Below are positions 43,306 to 52,096 of a stretch of 64,000 nucleotides of DNA, piece by piece. The notes beneath the pieces are model-generated. The model was not told where the DNA came from. It ran no database searches and saw only the letters and a list, made by a program, of their open reading frames with translations. The stretch covers positions 1,426,001-1,490,000 of the forward strand of contig NZ_CP109181.1 in the NCBI RefSeq assembly GCF_036248275.1. The letters run 5' to 3'. The stretch is from Streptomyces sp. NBC_01716. GTDB taxonomy: Bacteria > Actinomycetota > Actinomycetes > Streptomycetales > Streptomycetaceae. A program made the position numbers and the translations under genes. Each line of letters begins with the position of its first letter. Positions within the stretch are counted from its first letter, which is position 1.

Positions 43306-45129
43306 TTGCGCGAGTTCACTGTCCGACCCATGGCGTCTGCGCCCCATGCGGGCGGGCTGGCGGACGTCGTATTCGATCATGCGCTGGACGACCCGGGCCG
43401 TGTCACGCTCGGCCGCAAGGACGCCGACGGCAGCTGGCACGACGTGACGTCGGCCGAGTTCCGCGACGAGGTACTGGCTCTGGCGAAGGGGCTGCTGGCC
43501 CAGGGGGTCCGGTTCGGCGACCGGGTCGCGATCATGTCCCGTACCCGGTACGAGTGGACGGTCTTCGACTTCGCGCTCTGGTCGGTCGGCGCCCAGTCCG
43601 TGCCGGTCTACCCGACCTCATCCGCCGAGCAGGTCTTCTGGATGCTGTACGACTCCGAGGTGTCGGCGTGCGTGGTCGAGCACGAGGACCACGCGATGAC
43701 CGTCGGCTCGGTGATCGACCGTCTCCCCCGGCTCAAGAAGCTCTGGCAGCTGGACGCCGGGGCCGTCGACGAACTCACCCGCGCGGGCGCCGAGATCGAC
43801 GACGAGGTCGTCCACCGGCACTGCCGGGCGGTCACGCCCGACTCCACGGCCACGGTCATCTACACCTCGGGCACCACCGGCCGGCCCAAGGGCTGTGTGA
43901 TCACGCACGCGAACTTCATGTTCGAGACGGACACGATGATCGCCCGCTGGGAGCCGGTCTTCCACTCCAGGCGCGGCGACGAGGCGTCGACGCTGCTCTT
44001 CCTGCCGCTCGCGCACGTCTTCGGCCGGATGGTCGAGATCGCAGCGATCCGGGGGCGGGTGAAGCTGGGCCACCAGCCGGTGATGCGGGCGAGTGAACTG
44101 CTGCCGGACCTGGCCGCGTTCCGGCCGTCCTTCATCCTGGCCGTGCCGTACATCTTCGAGAAGATCTTCCACGCCGCGCGCCGCAAGGCCGAACGGGAGG
44201 GCAGGACAGGCCCGTTCGACAAGGCCGTTGATGTGGCGGTGAAGCACGCGGAGGCGATGGAGCACAAGGCGTTCGGGCTCGGCCCCGGTCCGTCGGCGGG
44301 GCTGCGGATCCAGCACCAGTTCTTCGAGAAGGCCGTGTACTCCAAGGTGCGCGCCGCGATGGGCGGCCGGGTGCGGCACGCGATGTCGGGCGGTTCGGGG
44401 ATGGACCGGCGGCTCGGTCTCTTCTTCGAGGGCGCCGGCGTCACGGTCTTCGAGGGCTACGGCCTGACGGAGTCCAGCGCGGCGGCCACCGCCAACCCGC
44501 CGGAGCGCACCCGGTACGGGACGGTCGGCCAGCCCATCCCGGGCACCACCGTGCACATCGCCAAGGACGGCGAGGTGTGGCTGCACGGCGGTCATGTCTT
44601 CGGCGGCTATCTGAACGACCCGAAGGCCACCGAAGCGGTCCTGCGCGACGGCTGGCTCGCCACGGGCGACCTCGGGGCGCTCGACGAGGACGGCTATCTG
44701 ACCATCACCGGGCGGAAGAAGGAGATCCTGGTGACATCGGGCGGCAAGAGCGTGTCACCGGCGGGTCTTGAGGAGCGCGTACGGGCGCATCCGCTGGTCG
44801 GCCAGTGCATCGTGGTCGGCAACGACCGGCCGTACATCGCCGCGCTGGTGACCGTCGACCAGGAGGCGGTGGAGCACTGGCTGGCGATGCGAGGCAAACC
44901 GCCGCTGAAACCGGTGGACCTGGTGCGCGACCCGGATCTTGAGATGGAGATCCGTCGCGCGGTGGTGGCGGCCAACACCCTGGTGTCACAGGCCGAGTCG
45001 ATCCGAACGTTCCGGATCCTGGCGCATCCCTTCAGCGAGGAGCACGGGCTGCTGACGCCGTCGCTCAAGCTCAAGCGCAAGGCGATCGAGACGGCGTACA
45101 CCGTCGAGGTGGACGCCCTCTACCGCTGA
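43306..45129 (+). CDS. Long-chain fatty acid-CoA ligase (AMP-forming)
   Basis: A 607-residue adenylate-forming enzyme. The P-loop is IYTSGTTGRPKG, followed by YGLTESSAA, the ATP motif GWLATGDLG and GRKKEILVTSGGKSVSP, with the catalytic lysine in LKLKRK near the C-terminus. Length and these signatures fit long-chain acyl-CoA synthetases (FadD15-like). A TTG at 43306 preceded by AAGGAG at 7 bases is the best start and gives an N-terminus (LREFTVRP) typical of Streptomyces homologues; an in-frame codon at 43120 lacks such support. It activates fatty acids in the cytoplasm or at the membrane. The remains of an AraC-type gene overlap its last bases from the other strand. Confidence 0.88.
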   Translation: MREFTVRPMASAPHAGGLADVVFDHALDDPGRVTLGRKDADGSWHDVTSAEFRDEVLALAKGLLAQGVRFGDRVAIMSRTRYEWTVFDFALWSVGAQSVPVYPTSSAEQVFWMLYDSEVSACVVEHEDHAMTVGSVIDRLPRLKKLWQLDAGAVDELTRAGAEIDDEVVHRHCRAVTPDSTATVIYTSGTTGRPKGCVITHANFMFETDTMIARWEPVFHSRRGDEASTLLFLPLAHVFGRMVEIAAIRGRVKLGHQPVMRASELLPDLAAFRPSFILAVPYIFEKIFHAARRKAEREGRTGPFDKAVDVAVKHAEAMEHKAFGLGPGPSAGLRIQHQFFEKAVYSKVRAAMGGRVRHAMSGGSGMDRRLGLFFEGAGVTVFEGYGLTESSAAATANPPERTRYGTVGQPIPGTTVHIAKDGEVWLHGGHVFGGYLNDPKATEAVLRDGWLATGDLGALDEDGYLTITGRKKEILVTSGGKSVSPAGLEERVRAHPLVGQCIVVGNDRPYIAALVTVDQEAVEHWLAMRGKPPLKPVDLVRDPDLEMEIRRAVVAANTLVSQAESIRTFRILAHPFSEEHGLLTPSLKLKRKAIETAYTVEVDALYR

Positions 45130-45782
45130 GGCGGGGGAGCAGGACCCGGGGCGGCACCCGAAGGTCTCCAGGGTTGTCCCCCGGTCACCAAGTCCCGCTT
45201 GCCCGCCCGGTGTTCCTGGGGGGCTGATGCCCCGTACCCGCTTGAACGCCGCGCTCAGCGCGAACGAGCCGCCGTAGGGCGTGTTTGAGAAGTCCCGTCT
45301 GGCCCACGACGCCTGGCACGCGCGCTCGCTGCGTTGTCGGAGTCATCCAAGTACGTCCGGTCCATCTACGGGGCTGATCCTCCGCCTTGCGATCGCACGC
45401 ACCAGACGCCGTGGGCCCCGCCCGATGGGCGGACGACGCTACTTCTCAAACACGCCCCAGCCGCATCGACTGCGCGAGCGGTTCGCCGCGCAGCGTGTGG
45501 CAGGTGCCGCCGGGGCCGATGACGGCCTGCGGCGCGCTGCCCGGGGCATCGGTGACGGTGTACGGCCGCGGGCCCCGCACGATGGCGATGTCGCCGGGGC
45601 GTACGTGGACGGGCGGCGTATCCGTGCCGTGGACGATCCAGGCCTCGCCGCGTGTGACGCACATCAGACAGAGCGGTGCCCGGTCCTCGATCCGGACGGA
45701 CCACGGCGGTTCCATCACCATGCGCAGCAGGAAGGCGCCCCGGGCACGGGGACCGTCGAGAAGTCCGGCGAGTGCGTCCACA
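45120..45782 (-). pseudogene. Disrupted AraC-family regulator
   Basis: Two pieces of one AraC-type regulator are separated by a palindromic element. The N-terminal cupin sensor part reads from GTG at 45782 (DALAGLLDGPRARGAFLL, PPWSVRIEDRAPLCL) to about 45458. The end of the C-terminal helix-turn-helix part (GGSFALSAAFKRVRGISP) lies at 45276-45224. After a run of six G on the plus strand (45218-45223), one base too many for the expected frame, it continues as QEHRAGKRDLVTGGQP and ends at a TAG (45120-45122). The middle, some 100 residues, is missing. Both the insertion and the frameshift show it is inactive. The fragment still open (147 residues if read from 45889) should not be taken as a working regulator. 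Confidence 0.83.
45277..45457. mobile_element. MITE-like palindromic element of about 181 bp
   Basis: Perfect 17-bp terminal inverted repeats: gggcgtgtttgagaagt at 45277-45293 and acttctcaaacacgccc at 45441-45457. Internal arms also pair (ggcccacgacgcctgg with ccagacgccgtgggcc, 14 of 16), so the whole element can form an imperfect hairpin. There is no room for a transposase. It lies exactly between the two halves of the AraC-type gene. No clear target-site duplication was found at the ends. It may be a non-autonomous derivative of an insertion sequence present elsewhere in the genome. Confidence 0.82.
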
Positions 45783-45830
45783 CCGCCCAGATCAGAGGCG
45801 CGCCCTTCTCGCCAGCACGGGTTTCCGGGC

Positions 45831-46133
45831 TCAGAGCGCGCCGTGCGTGGGCGCGATCTCCTCGACCCGTGCGGCGAGATCGAAGTCACGATCGGTGATC
45901 CCGCCCACGTCGTGCGAGTTCACCGCGATGTCGACGGTGTTGTAGCCGAGGGTGAGATCGGAGTGGTGGTTCAGCTCCTGCTGGATCCGGGCGACGTGCA
46001 CGACCATCGCCGTCGCGGCGAAGTGGTCGGTGAGCTGGTAGTTCCGGGTTATCTTCCCGTCCTCCAGAGACCACTCGGGCAGCGCGGCCAGCCGGTCGTC
46101 GATCTCCTGCGGTGACAGTGATTCCTTCGCCAT
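45831..46133 (-). CDS. 4a-hydroxytetrahydrobiopterin dehydratase (pterin-4a-carbinolamine dehydratase)
   Basis: A 100-residue protein of family length. The catalytic core ELNHHSDLTLGYNTV, then the SHDVGGITDRDFDLA segment, contains the paired histidines (HH) and the later His expected in the active site. It dehydrates the carbinolamine form of a pterin cofactor. It ends near the damaged AraC gene and lies 4 bases after the NADH dehydrogenase-like gene, so it may be co-transcribed with it. No phenylalanine hydroxylase gene is nearby. Confidence 0.9.
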   Translation of the reverse strand: MAKESLSPQEIDDRLAALPEWSLEDGKITRNYQLTDHFAATAMVVHVARIQQELNHHSDLTLGYNTVDIAVNSHDVGGITDRDFDLAARVEEIAPTHGAL

Positions 46134-46137
46134 GGGG

Positions 46138-47457
46138 TCACTCCTTACGGGGTCCGCCGGGGACCCTGGCCAGTTCGGGGGACGAGGTGTCGAGCGGGAC
46201 GGTGTAGGAGCGTACGAGGCCGAGCTGGACGGCCTGGCGCGGCAGCACCGCGTCGAGCACCCAGTCCGCTGCGACGCGCACCCGGTTCGCCGGCATGGCC
46301 GCCAGGTGGTAGCCGCGGGTGACCGCGCCGGCCACCGGTCCGGAGAGCGGCACCCCCAGGGGGTTGGCGGCTGCCTTGACCCCGCCGAGGTCGACCACGA
46401 ATCCGAGATCGTGGTGCCGATACGCCTGCTGCTCCCCGTAGCCCAGGGAGGCGGCGACGTTGCGGCCCGCCACCTTGCCCTGGCGGGTCGCGTGCTGCGC
46501 GGTCATGGGCGTGAACTCCCCCGGCCTGGTCAGATCGGGTACGGCGGCGGCGTCACCGCACGCGAAGACCTCGGGGTGGCCGGGCACGTTGAGCCGCGGA
46601 TCCACGACCAGCCTGCCGCGTTCGACGGGCAGTCCGACATCGGCGACCAGCGGGTCGGGCCGTACGCCGACGCACCAGACGAGGGTCCGGGTCTCGATGA
46701 ACTCCCCGTCGTCCAGCTGGACGCCCTTCGCGGTGGCCTCCTTGACGGACGTGCCGGTGCGGACGTCGACGCCGCGCCGGCGCAGGACGCGGTCGGCGGT
46801 GTCGGAGAGCCTGTGGTCCAGCTCGGGCAGGACCCTGGGCGCGATGTCGATGAGCAGCCAGCGAGGGGCCGGTTTGCATGTCCGGCCGGGCTGCTTGCGG
46901 ACCAGGTCGTCGGTGAAGAGCTTGCCGTGGGCGGCGACCTCGGTGCCGGTGTAGCCCGCGCCGACCACCACGAAGGTGGTGCGCGCCCGGTTGTCGGGGC
47001 TGTCCCCGGCCGCGGCGAGTTCTATCTGGCGGGTGACGTGATCGCGCAGGTAGAGGGCTTCGGGCAGACCCCGGAAGCCGTGCGCGTGCTCGGCGACACC
47101 CGGGATCGGCAGGAGTTTGTTGACGCTGCCGACGGCGAGAACGAGCCGGTCGTAGCTGAGCTCGCCGCTCTCGCCCTCGGGGCCCGAGTACCGCACCAGC
47201 CGTTTGTCCAGGTCGACGTGGTCGGCCTCGCCGAGGACGAGTCGCACCCGGGGCAGGACGCGGGTCAGCGAGATGGTCACCCGGCGTGGTTCCAGGATTC
47301 CGGCGGCTACCTGGGGCAGAAGTGGCAGGTAGAGGAAGTAGTCGGTCGGGTTGAGGAGGACGACTTCGGCCTCGTCCCGTACGCGCCGGCAGAGCGTACG
47401 GGCGGCTTGGAAGCCGGCGAATCCGGCTCCTACGACGACAATGCGGGAACGGCTCAC
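46138..47457 (-). CDS. Type II NADH dehydrogenase-like FAD oxidoreductase
   Basis: A 439-residue flavoprotein. The FAD-binding Rossmann motif is RIVVVGAGFAGFQAARTL, and a second, NADH-binding motif appears as FVVVGAGYTGTEVA about 160 residues on. FACGDAAAVPD marks the C-terminal FAD contact. The family oxidises NADH and reduces quinone without pumping protons, attached to the inside of the membrane. Membrane-binding C-terminal helices are not obvious, so some other NAD(P)H oxidoreductase role is possible. It is followed four bases later by the pterin dehydratase. Confidence 0.85.
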   Translation of the reverse strand: MSRSRIVVVGAGFAGFQAARTLCRRVRDEAEVVLLNPTDYFLYLPLLPQVAAGILEPRRVTISLTRVLPRVRLVLGEADHVDLDKRLVRYSGPEGESGELSYDRLVLAVGSVNKLLPIPGVAEHAHGFRGLPEALYLRDHVTRQIELAAAGDSPDNRARTTFVVVGAGYTGTEVAAHGKLFTDDLVRKQPGRTCKPAPRWLLIDIAPRVLPELDHRLSDTADRVLRRRGVDVRTGTSVKEATAKGVQLDDGEFIETRTLVWCVGVRPDPLVADVGLPVERGRLVVDPRLNVPGHPEVFACGDAAAVPDLTRPGEFTPMTAQHATRQGKVAGRNVAASLGYGEQQAYRHHDLGFVVDLGGVKAAANPLGVPLSGPVAGAVTRGYHLAAMPANRVRVAADWVLDAVLPRQAVQLGLVRSYTVPLDTSSPELARVPGGPRKE

Positions 47458-47548
47458 GTTCGACTCCGGACTGTGGCGTATCGGGTCCTACGGACGACTC
47501 GTCGCGTACCCGGCCGGGGCCGGGGCACACGACGGTCACCCGATTTCT

Positions 47549-47576
47549 CCAGGCCCTGTCCGGGGACAGGGCCTGG
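47549..47576. terminator. Hairpin after the LamG gene
   Basis: CCAGGCCCTGTCC (47549-47561) and GGACAGGGCCTGG (47564-47576) form a compact 11-13-bp stem with a tight loop. It separates the NADH dehydrogenase start from the LamG gene end; being symmetric it could work on both strands, but the minus-strand LamG transcript is the one that reaches it. Confidence 0.7.
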
Positions 47577-47614
47577 TCCTCATGCCACTGGTCGCCCTGT
47601 GTTTCCCCTCCCCA

Positions 47615-48571
47615 TTATCCCCGCGTCCGCCGGTACTGCGACATGATCTCGGCCGGTGTGAGGACCCGGTCGAAGAACATCAGGTCGTCCATCCGGCAGT
47701 CGCAGGGATTGCCCTCCTGGGTGTTCTGCGGATAGCTGCCGCCGATCTTGATGCCGCGCGGATCGGTGGGCGACGCGGTGTCGGGCTCCGGCGGCCCCTC
47801 CACCGCCCAGGGGTCGCCGGGCGTGACGTACCGGCCGGGGAGCGGGAGGCCGTCGCGGTACAGCGCCATCGTGCCGGTGTCGAAGTCGAACGTCGCGGCG
47901 AGGGCCACCCATCTGCCGGGCGGCAGGATCCGCCGCCAGTCGGCGTCGGCGGCGAACGTCTGTGAACTCCCGCCGTCCAGGCGGCGCCCGAGGGCGACGA
48001 CCTTCATCTCCCCGCCGACGGTGATGAGTTCGAGCAGGGCGCGTACGTCGTGGCCCCCCGATGTGCCCGAGAGGATCCCGGCGAGGCCGATCGCGTTGTA
48101 ACGGTCGTCCGGCGTGGCGGTGTTGGAGTTCGGCGCGGGATTGTCGGCGGTCATCCTGAACCAGCCCATGACGGTGGTCTGCTGTGCGCCGTTGAAGGCG
48201 CTCAGGGTCGGCACGCCCTGTGGGCCGTACACGCCGGCCTTCCAGTCGTCGTTGCTCGCGGTCGTGGGCGAGACCTGCCGCGTACGCAGGACCTCGCCGC
48301 GCCGCTTGTCGTCCGTGACGCGTGACTCGGCGCCGCCGTTGACGAGTTCGAGCGTGGTGCCTGAGCTGCCCTGGTCGCTTTCGCGGGCCGGGTCGCCGGG
48401 GACGGGGTGCTCGAAGTCGTACGCGGCGACCGGGCGGGGCAGGGGTGCCGCCGTGCCGGCGGTCCGGTCCGTCGCCGGCTCACCCGCCGGTGCGAAAGCC
48501 GTCACCAGCAGCGTCGTGGCAAGAGCGAGAGTCAGGGCGAGCCTGCGCCGCCCCGATGTGTCAGCGCGCAT
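47615..48571 (-). CDS. Secreted LamG-like (concanavalin-fold) protein
   Basis: A 318-residue exported protein with a signal peptide (RRRLALTLALATTLLVTAFA) and then a laminin-G/concanavalin-type jelly roll (VAAYDFEHPVPGDPA, TVMGWFRMT, GRWVALAATFDFDTG, ALYRDGLPLPG, IGGSY, DDLMFFDRVLTPAEI). Such domains bind carbohydrates or extracellular matrix. Its start overlaps the stop of the sugar dehydrogenase gene by 11 bases, so the two secreted proteins are made together and may bind and oxidise the same polymer or sugar. The catalytic role of this protein is unlikely. Confidence 0.85.
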   Translation of the reverse strand: MRADTSGRRRLALTLALATTLLVTAFAPAGEPATDRTAGTAAPLPRPVAAYDFEHPVPGDPARESDQGSSGTTLELVNGGAESRVTDDKRRGEVLRTRQVSPTTASNDDWKAGVYGPQGVPTLSAFNGAQQTTVMGWFRMTADNPAPNSNTATPDDRYNAIGLAGILSGTSGGHDVRALLELITVGGEMKVVALGRRLDGGSSQTFAADADWRRILPPGRWVALAATFDFDTGTMALYRDGLPLPGRYVTPGDPWAVEGPPEPDTASPTDPRGIKIGGSYPQNTQEGNPCDCRMDDLMFFDRVLTPAEIMSQYRRTRG

Positions 48572-50027
48572 CGGTCACCTTCCAGATCTTGCCGTTGGCC
48601 TTGGCCAGGACGTAGAGCTCACCGTCGCGGTCCGTACCGAACCGCAGGTCGACCCGGTCGTCCCCGGCCAGCTCCGCCATCGAGGTCGTCGCGCCGGTCT
48701 CGTCGATGACCTTGAACTGATGGACCTCGGCGAGCGGCCCGCCCCGGCGCATGTCAGCCACGTCGGAGTAGAAGATCCGGCCGCCGACGCCTTCGCCGTA
48801 GACGTACTTGCCCCGCAGCTCGGGTATCTCGGCGCCCCGGTAGACGAAACCGCCGATCAGCGCGTTGCCGCTGTCCGCGCACGGGGTCTCCGGCGGCGGT
48901 ACGTGGTCAAAGGCCGCGACCGGATAGGTGTAGCCGTACTGCTCGTCGTTGTCCGGGAGTTGGTAGACACCACAGGTCGGGTTCCCCTCCTTGCGGTACT
49001 CGAAGGGTCCCTCCCGGTCGCTCCAGCCCAGGTTGTCCCCGGCCCTGACGTCGTACACGGACTCGATGCGGTGCTCCCCGATGCTGCCCACGAACATCTG
49101 GCCGCTGCCGCCGGAGTCCCAGCTGAACCGGTGCGGGTCACGGAAGCCGTACGCGTAGATCTCGCCGAGCACGTACTGCCGGTGGACGAAGGGATTGGAC
49201 GGCGGGATGCCGTACTTGCCGCCGGGGCCGTTGTCTCCGGCCGGGTCGATGCGCAGGATCTTGCCCTGCGGTACGTACAGGTCCTGCGGCACCGAACTGC
49301 GCCAGCCGGCTCCGCCGTCCCCCGCGGCGATGTAGAGCAGTCCGTAGTCCTCGTCCCCGGGGCGGGAGTTGGGGTTGAAGTTGATCTCCTGGATGTCGTG
49401 GATGGTGCTCTGGAAACCGAGCCGCATCACCTCGCGGCGCGAGCCGCTGAACGTCGTGGCGGCCGGGTCGTCGGCGGTCCACTCGGTGACCACGCTGTGG
49501 ACGACGGTGACTCCGCCGGACGGCAGGTCCGGGCGTTTGCGGAGCGCGTCCCTGGCCTCGGTGTGGACGGTGTAGAACGTGCCGTTCTCGGCGAACTCCG
49601 GGTGGAAGGCGACGAATCCGAAGCCGCTGCCGAGGCCCTGGTGGGACCAGAAGTCGGGGCCGGCCTCCGTACCGACGTCCAGGTACTCGGTGGGTGTGCC
49701 CGCGCTGTTCAGCAGATACAGCTTGCCGTTGAGATCGGGGACGTACAACCGGCCGGATCCGTCGGGGACTTCGCCGACGAAGTTGATCCGGGCCCAGCGC
49801 TTGAGCCGGTCGTCGGTCGGCGGCGGCACCGGCTCCGACTTGGGCAGCGTCGAGAATTCGTCAAGAACCAGGCCAATTTCGGAGAGTGTCGGGTCGGGCA
49901 GCGGATCGGCGATCGGCCCGTCCTCACGTGCTTCGGCGGATGGCACGAGCAGCGAGACGAGCAGCACCCCCGCCGCAACGGCCAGTCGTTTTCTCACCGT
50001 TCTTCCTGTTGTTCCGGGCTTGGGCAT
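48561..50027 (-). CDS. Secreted PQQ-dependent sugar dehydrogenase-like protein
   Basis: A 488-residue exported protein (signal VRKRLAVAAGVLLVSLLV). The beta-propeller of the glucose/sorbosone dehydrogenase family is recognisable: VPDLNGKLYLL, GLGSGFGFVAFHPEF, LLYIAAGDGGAGW, GYGFRDPHRFSWD and the cysteine-containing GYTYPVAAFDH region. PQQ-binding residues cannot be verified by eye. ATG at 50027 is preferred, since an upstream reading of 55 residues lacks export character; a nearby in-frame GTG at 50036 is possible. It overlaps the LamG gene. A role in oxidising external sugars in the periplasm-like wall space is inferred. Confidence 0.84.
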   Translation of the reverse strand: MPKPGTTGRTVRKRLAVAAGVLLVSLLVPSAEAREDGPIADPLPDPTLSEIGLVLDEFSTLPKSEPVPPPTDDRLKRWARINFVGEVPDGSGRLYVPDLNGKLYLLNSAGTPTEYLDVGTEAGPDFWSHQGLGSGFGFVAFHPEFAENGTFYTVHTEARDALRKRPDLPSGGVTVVHSVVTEWTADDPAATTFSGSRREVMRLGFQSTIHDIQEINFNPNSRPGDEDYGLLYIAAGDGGAGWRSSVPQDLYVPQGKILRIDPAGDNGPGGKYGIPPSNPFVHRQYVLGEIYAYGFRDPHRFSWDSGGSGQMFVGSIGEHRIESVYDVRAGDNLGWSDREGPFEYRKEGNPTCGVYQLPDNDEQYGYTYPVAAFDHVPPPETPCADSGNALIGGFVYRGAEIPELRGKYVYGEGVGGRIFYSDVADMRRGGPLAEVHQFKVIDETGATTSMAELAGDDRVDLRFGTDRDGELYVLAKANGKIWKVTDAR

Positions 50028-50298
50028 CCCGCTCACCTCATCGGCTCGGACGGTACGGCTCGGACAGGCGGCGCCACCGCATAGAAAGCGCTTGCAGTGA
50101 GGCGTCCGCGCCAAGTTACAAACGAGGCAAGGGCGCGGCAAGGGGGCCGGAGCGAGCAAAGTGGCGCGCGCACCAATTTCGGGCACATCCATCCCATGAG
50201 ACGGTCAAGTCCATAGGGGCGCGTGGGGAGTCGGTCCCGAATGGCGATACTGTGCGCCCGCGCCGTCATCCGGCGGCGAAGTGAACGCGGAGGATTCA

Positions 50299-50919
50299 GT
50301 GACTGTATTCAACAGATCGTGGCGACGCCCCGGGGCGCTCGTGACGGTCGCGGCGGCGGGTGCGCTCGGCGTCGGCCTCTTCGCCGCCCCGGCGGTGGCG
50401 CACACCCCGGCCTGGGCCGTGACCTGCTCGCAGGTGAGCGTCGATCTCGTCAACTACACCGCCAGCGCCGAGAACACGGTGACCCTGAGTGTCGACGGCA
50501 AGGAACTGCTGGCCACCGAGAAGTTCGGTGGAGAGTTCCACAAGAAGATCGAACTGCCCGAGCACGACAAGGAGCTGACGCTCCACCTCGTGGTGAAGGA
50601 CGGTTCGGGCAACGACGGTTCACTCGACGACACCAAGACCGCTCCGGTCTGCGAGGGCAGCGAGCCCGAGCCCACGCCGTCGACGACTCCGCCGTCGGAC
50701 GAGCCCGAGCCCACGCCGACCGAGGCCAAGCCCGAGCCGAGCGAGACGACCGCCGAGGCGCCCGTCCCCTCCTCGCAGCCGAGCCCCGCCGGTGACGACC
50801 TCGCCGAGACGGGTTCCTCCAGCACGACGCCGCTGATCGCGGGCGCCGCCGCCGTCATACTCGTGGCCGGTGCGGGCATCACGTGGGCCGCGCGCAAGCG
50901 CCGCGCCGTGGGGAACTGA
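50299..50919 (+). CDS. Cell-wall-anchored protein with LAETG sorting signal
   Basis: A 206-residue exported protein. Residues 1-34 form a signal peptide (after FNRSWRRPG). A short folded domain (about 35-118, with Cys43 and Cys118 likely disulphide-bonded) is followed by a proline/glutamate-rich spacer (about 120-165) and then LAETG at 168-172, a hydrophobic helix and a basic tail RKRRAVGN. This is the class E sortase arrangement used by Streptomyces surface proteins. GTG at 50299 has GCGGAGGA 4-5 bases upstream; a GTG at 50281 is less well placed. Its function at the surface is unknown. Confidence 0.87.
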   Translation: MTVFNRSWRRPGALVTVAAAGALGVGLFAAPAVAHTPAWAVTCSQVSVDLVNYTASAENTVTLSVDGKELLATEKFGGEFHKKIELPEHDKELTLHLVVKDGSGNDGSLDDTKTAPVCEGSEPEPTPSTTPPSDEPEPTPTEAKPEPSETTAEAPVPSSQPSPAGDDLAETGSSSTTPLIAGAAAVILVAGAGITWAARKRRAVGN

Positions 50920-50980
50920 CCCCCGCGCGACCACCGCTGACGACTGCCGACGGGCGGACACGACCGCCGACGGCCGCAGA

Positions 50981-51028
50981 ACCGCCGTCGGCCGGAAGGC
51001 ACTTGAGTGCTCACCGGCCGACGGCGGT
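50981..51028. terminator. Strong bidirectional hairpin between convergent genes
   Basis: ACCGCCGTCGGCCGG (50981-50995) pairs perfectly with CCGGCCGACGGCGGT (51014-51028). The loop itself contains gcacttgagtgc, a nested small hairpin. It lies between the surface protein and bacterioferritin genes. Confidence 0.88.
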
Positions 51029-51085
51029 GTCGTTTCCCGGGTCTGCCGGCCTCCCCGGGTCGCCCCGGTTCCGCCCGCGCGCCCG

Positions 51086-51631
51086 TCAGGACTTGGCGCT
51101 GCCCGGAAGCCGTTCCAGGAGCGCCCGCAGATCGTCCGCGTGCTCCTCCTCCTGCGCGAGCAGGTCCTCGAAGACCCGGCGCGTGGTGGGGTCGCCCGCC
51201 CCCAGCCACTGGGCGATCTCCGTGTACGACGTGATGGCCACCCGCTCGGCCACCAGGTCCTCCTTGATCATCTCGATCAGGTCCAGGCTCTCGTCGTACT
51301 CCGCGTGCGAACGGTTCGTGAGCGTCTCGGGGTTGAAGTCGGGCTCACCGCCGAGCTGCACGATCCGCTCGGCCAGCTTGTCCGCGTGCGCCTGCTCGTC
51401 CTTTGCGTGTTCCAGGAACTCGGCGGCGACCGGCTCCGCGTAGAGCCCCGTCGCCGTGTAGTAATGCCTCTTGTAGCGCAGTGTGCAGACGATCTCGGTG
51501 GCCAGCGCCTCGTTCAGCACCTGGATGACCCGCTCGACATCCGCCCCGTAGGCGTCCGTCACCGGGCCCTTGTCGATCTGCCGGCGGGCGCGCTCGCGAA
51601 TCATCTTGATGTCCGTGAGGAATTCGGCCAT
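51086..51631 (-). CDS. Bacterioferritin-like ferroxidase
   Basis: A 181-residue four-helix ferritin-fold protein. Diiron ligands expected of the family are in LNEALATEIVCTLRYKRHYY, EFLEHAKDEQAHADKLAER (EQxH) and DLVAERVAITSYTEIAQ, with EEEHADDLRALLE near the end. It stores iron or protects from peroxide. An upstream partner on the same strand encodes a DUF5133 protein, 6 bases away; the two look co-transcribed. Whether it binds haem like classic bacterioferritin is not clear, since the axial methionine was not assigned. Confidence 0.84.
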   Translation of the reverse strand: MAEFLTDIKMIRERARRQIDKGPVTDAYGADVERVIQVLNEALATEIVCTLRYKRHYYTATGLYAEPVAAEFLEHAKDEQAHADKLAERIVQLGGEPDFNPETLTNRSHAEYDESLDLIEMIKEDLVAERVAITSYTEIAQWLGAGDPTTRRVFEDLLAQEEEHADDLRALLERLPGSAKS

Positions 51632-51637
51632 GACCGT

Positions 51638-51916
51638 TCACATCCTTTCTTTGCGGCTGCTGTCGCGACGACGGTTACGCAGAATTCCCTGACCCCGCAG
51701 ACCCCGGTCGCCACGGGGGCTTCTGCCGAGATACGACTCCGCCGCACGGATCGCCTCATGGGCGGTGCGGTGGCCCATCAGCACGCACAGGGTGTAGGCG
51801 ACGTCGTCCAGCCGCCGCCGTCGCGCCGGGTTCTGCGGCTCCTGCAGAACCAGCTGCTCCCAGGTCCGGTAGCGGCGCAGCAGCTGGGCGAGCCCGGCCT
51901 TGTCCGGCAGAAGCAT
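51638..51916 (-). CDS. DUF5133-type small protein
   Basis: A 92-residue basic protein opening MLLPDKAGLAQLLRRYRTW, with the segment RRLDDVAYTLCVLMGHRTAHEAIRAAE seen in two parts typical of this Streptomyces family. The C-terminal 25 residues are arginine-rich and probably disordered. Function unknown. It precedes the bacterioferritin gene by 6 bases, suggesting a joint response to iron or oxidative stress, though this is only based on position. Confidence 0.72.
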   Translation of the reverse strand: MLLPDKAGLAQLLRRYRTWEQLVLQEPQNPARRRRLDDVAYTLCVLMGHRTAHEAIRAAESYLGRSPRGDRGLRGQGILRNRRRDSSRKERM

Positions 51917-51974
51917 GCTCTTCTCCCGATTCCCGAAGCCGGCCCGGCTGGACCTGCTCGTTCGGCGACGTCTC

Positions 51975-52014
51975 GGCCCGCGGGACGGCGGTGTTCGCAG
52001 CCGTCCCGCGGGCC
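51975..52014 (-). terminator. Hairpin after the transketolase gene
   Basis: GGCCCGCGGGACGGC (51975-51989) pairs perfectly with GCCGTCCCGCGGGCC (52000-52014), loop 10 bases. It follows the minus-strand stop at 52097 by 82 bases. Confidence 0.85.
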
Positions 52015-52096
52015 TTGCCCATCATCGTGCGACGATCACCCGATGTCCGCAAACGGACGCTTTCCGTGGTGGTTCTGCGCCTGTTCGCGGTCCGCG

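Noticed and set aside
45446..45889. 147-codon open frame as an independent cupin protein
   Set aside because: Its end coincides with the palindromic element and its partner helix-turn-helix end lies beyond; it is the broken half of an AraC-type gene. The first 35 codons also overlap the dehydratase gene.
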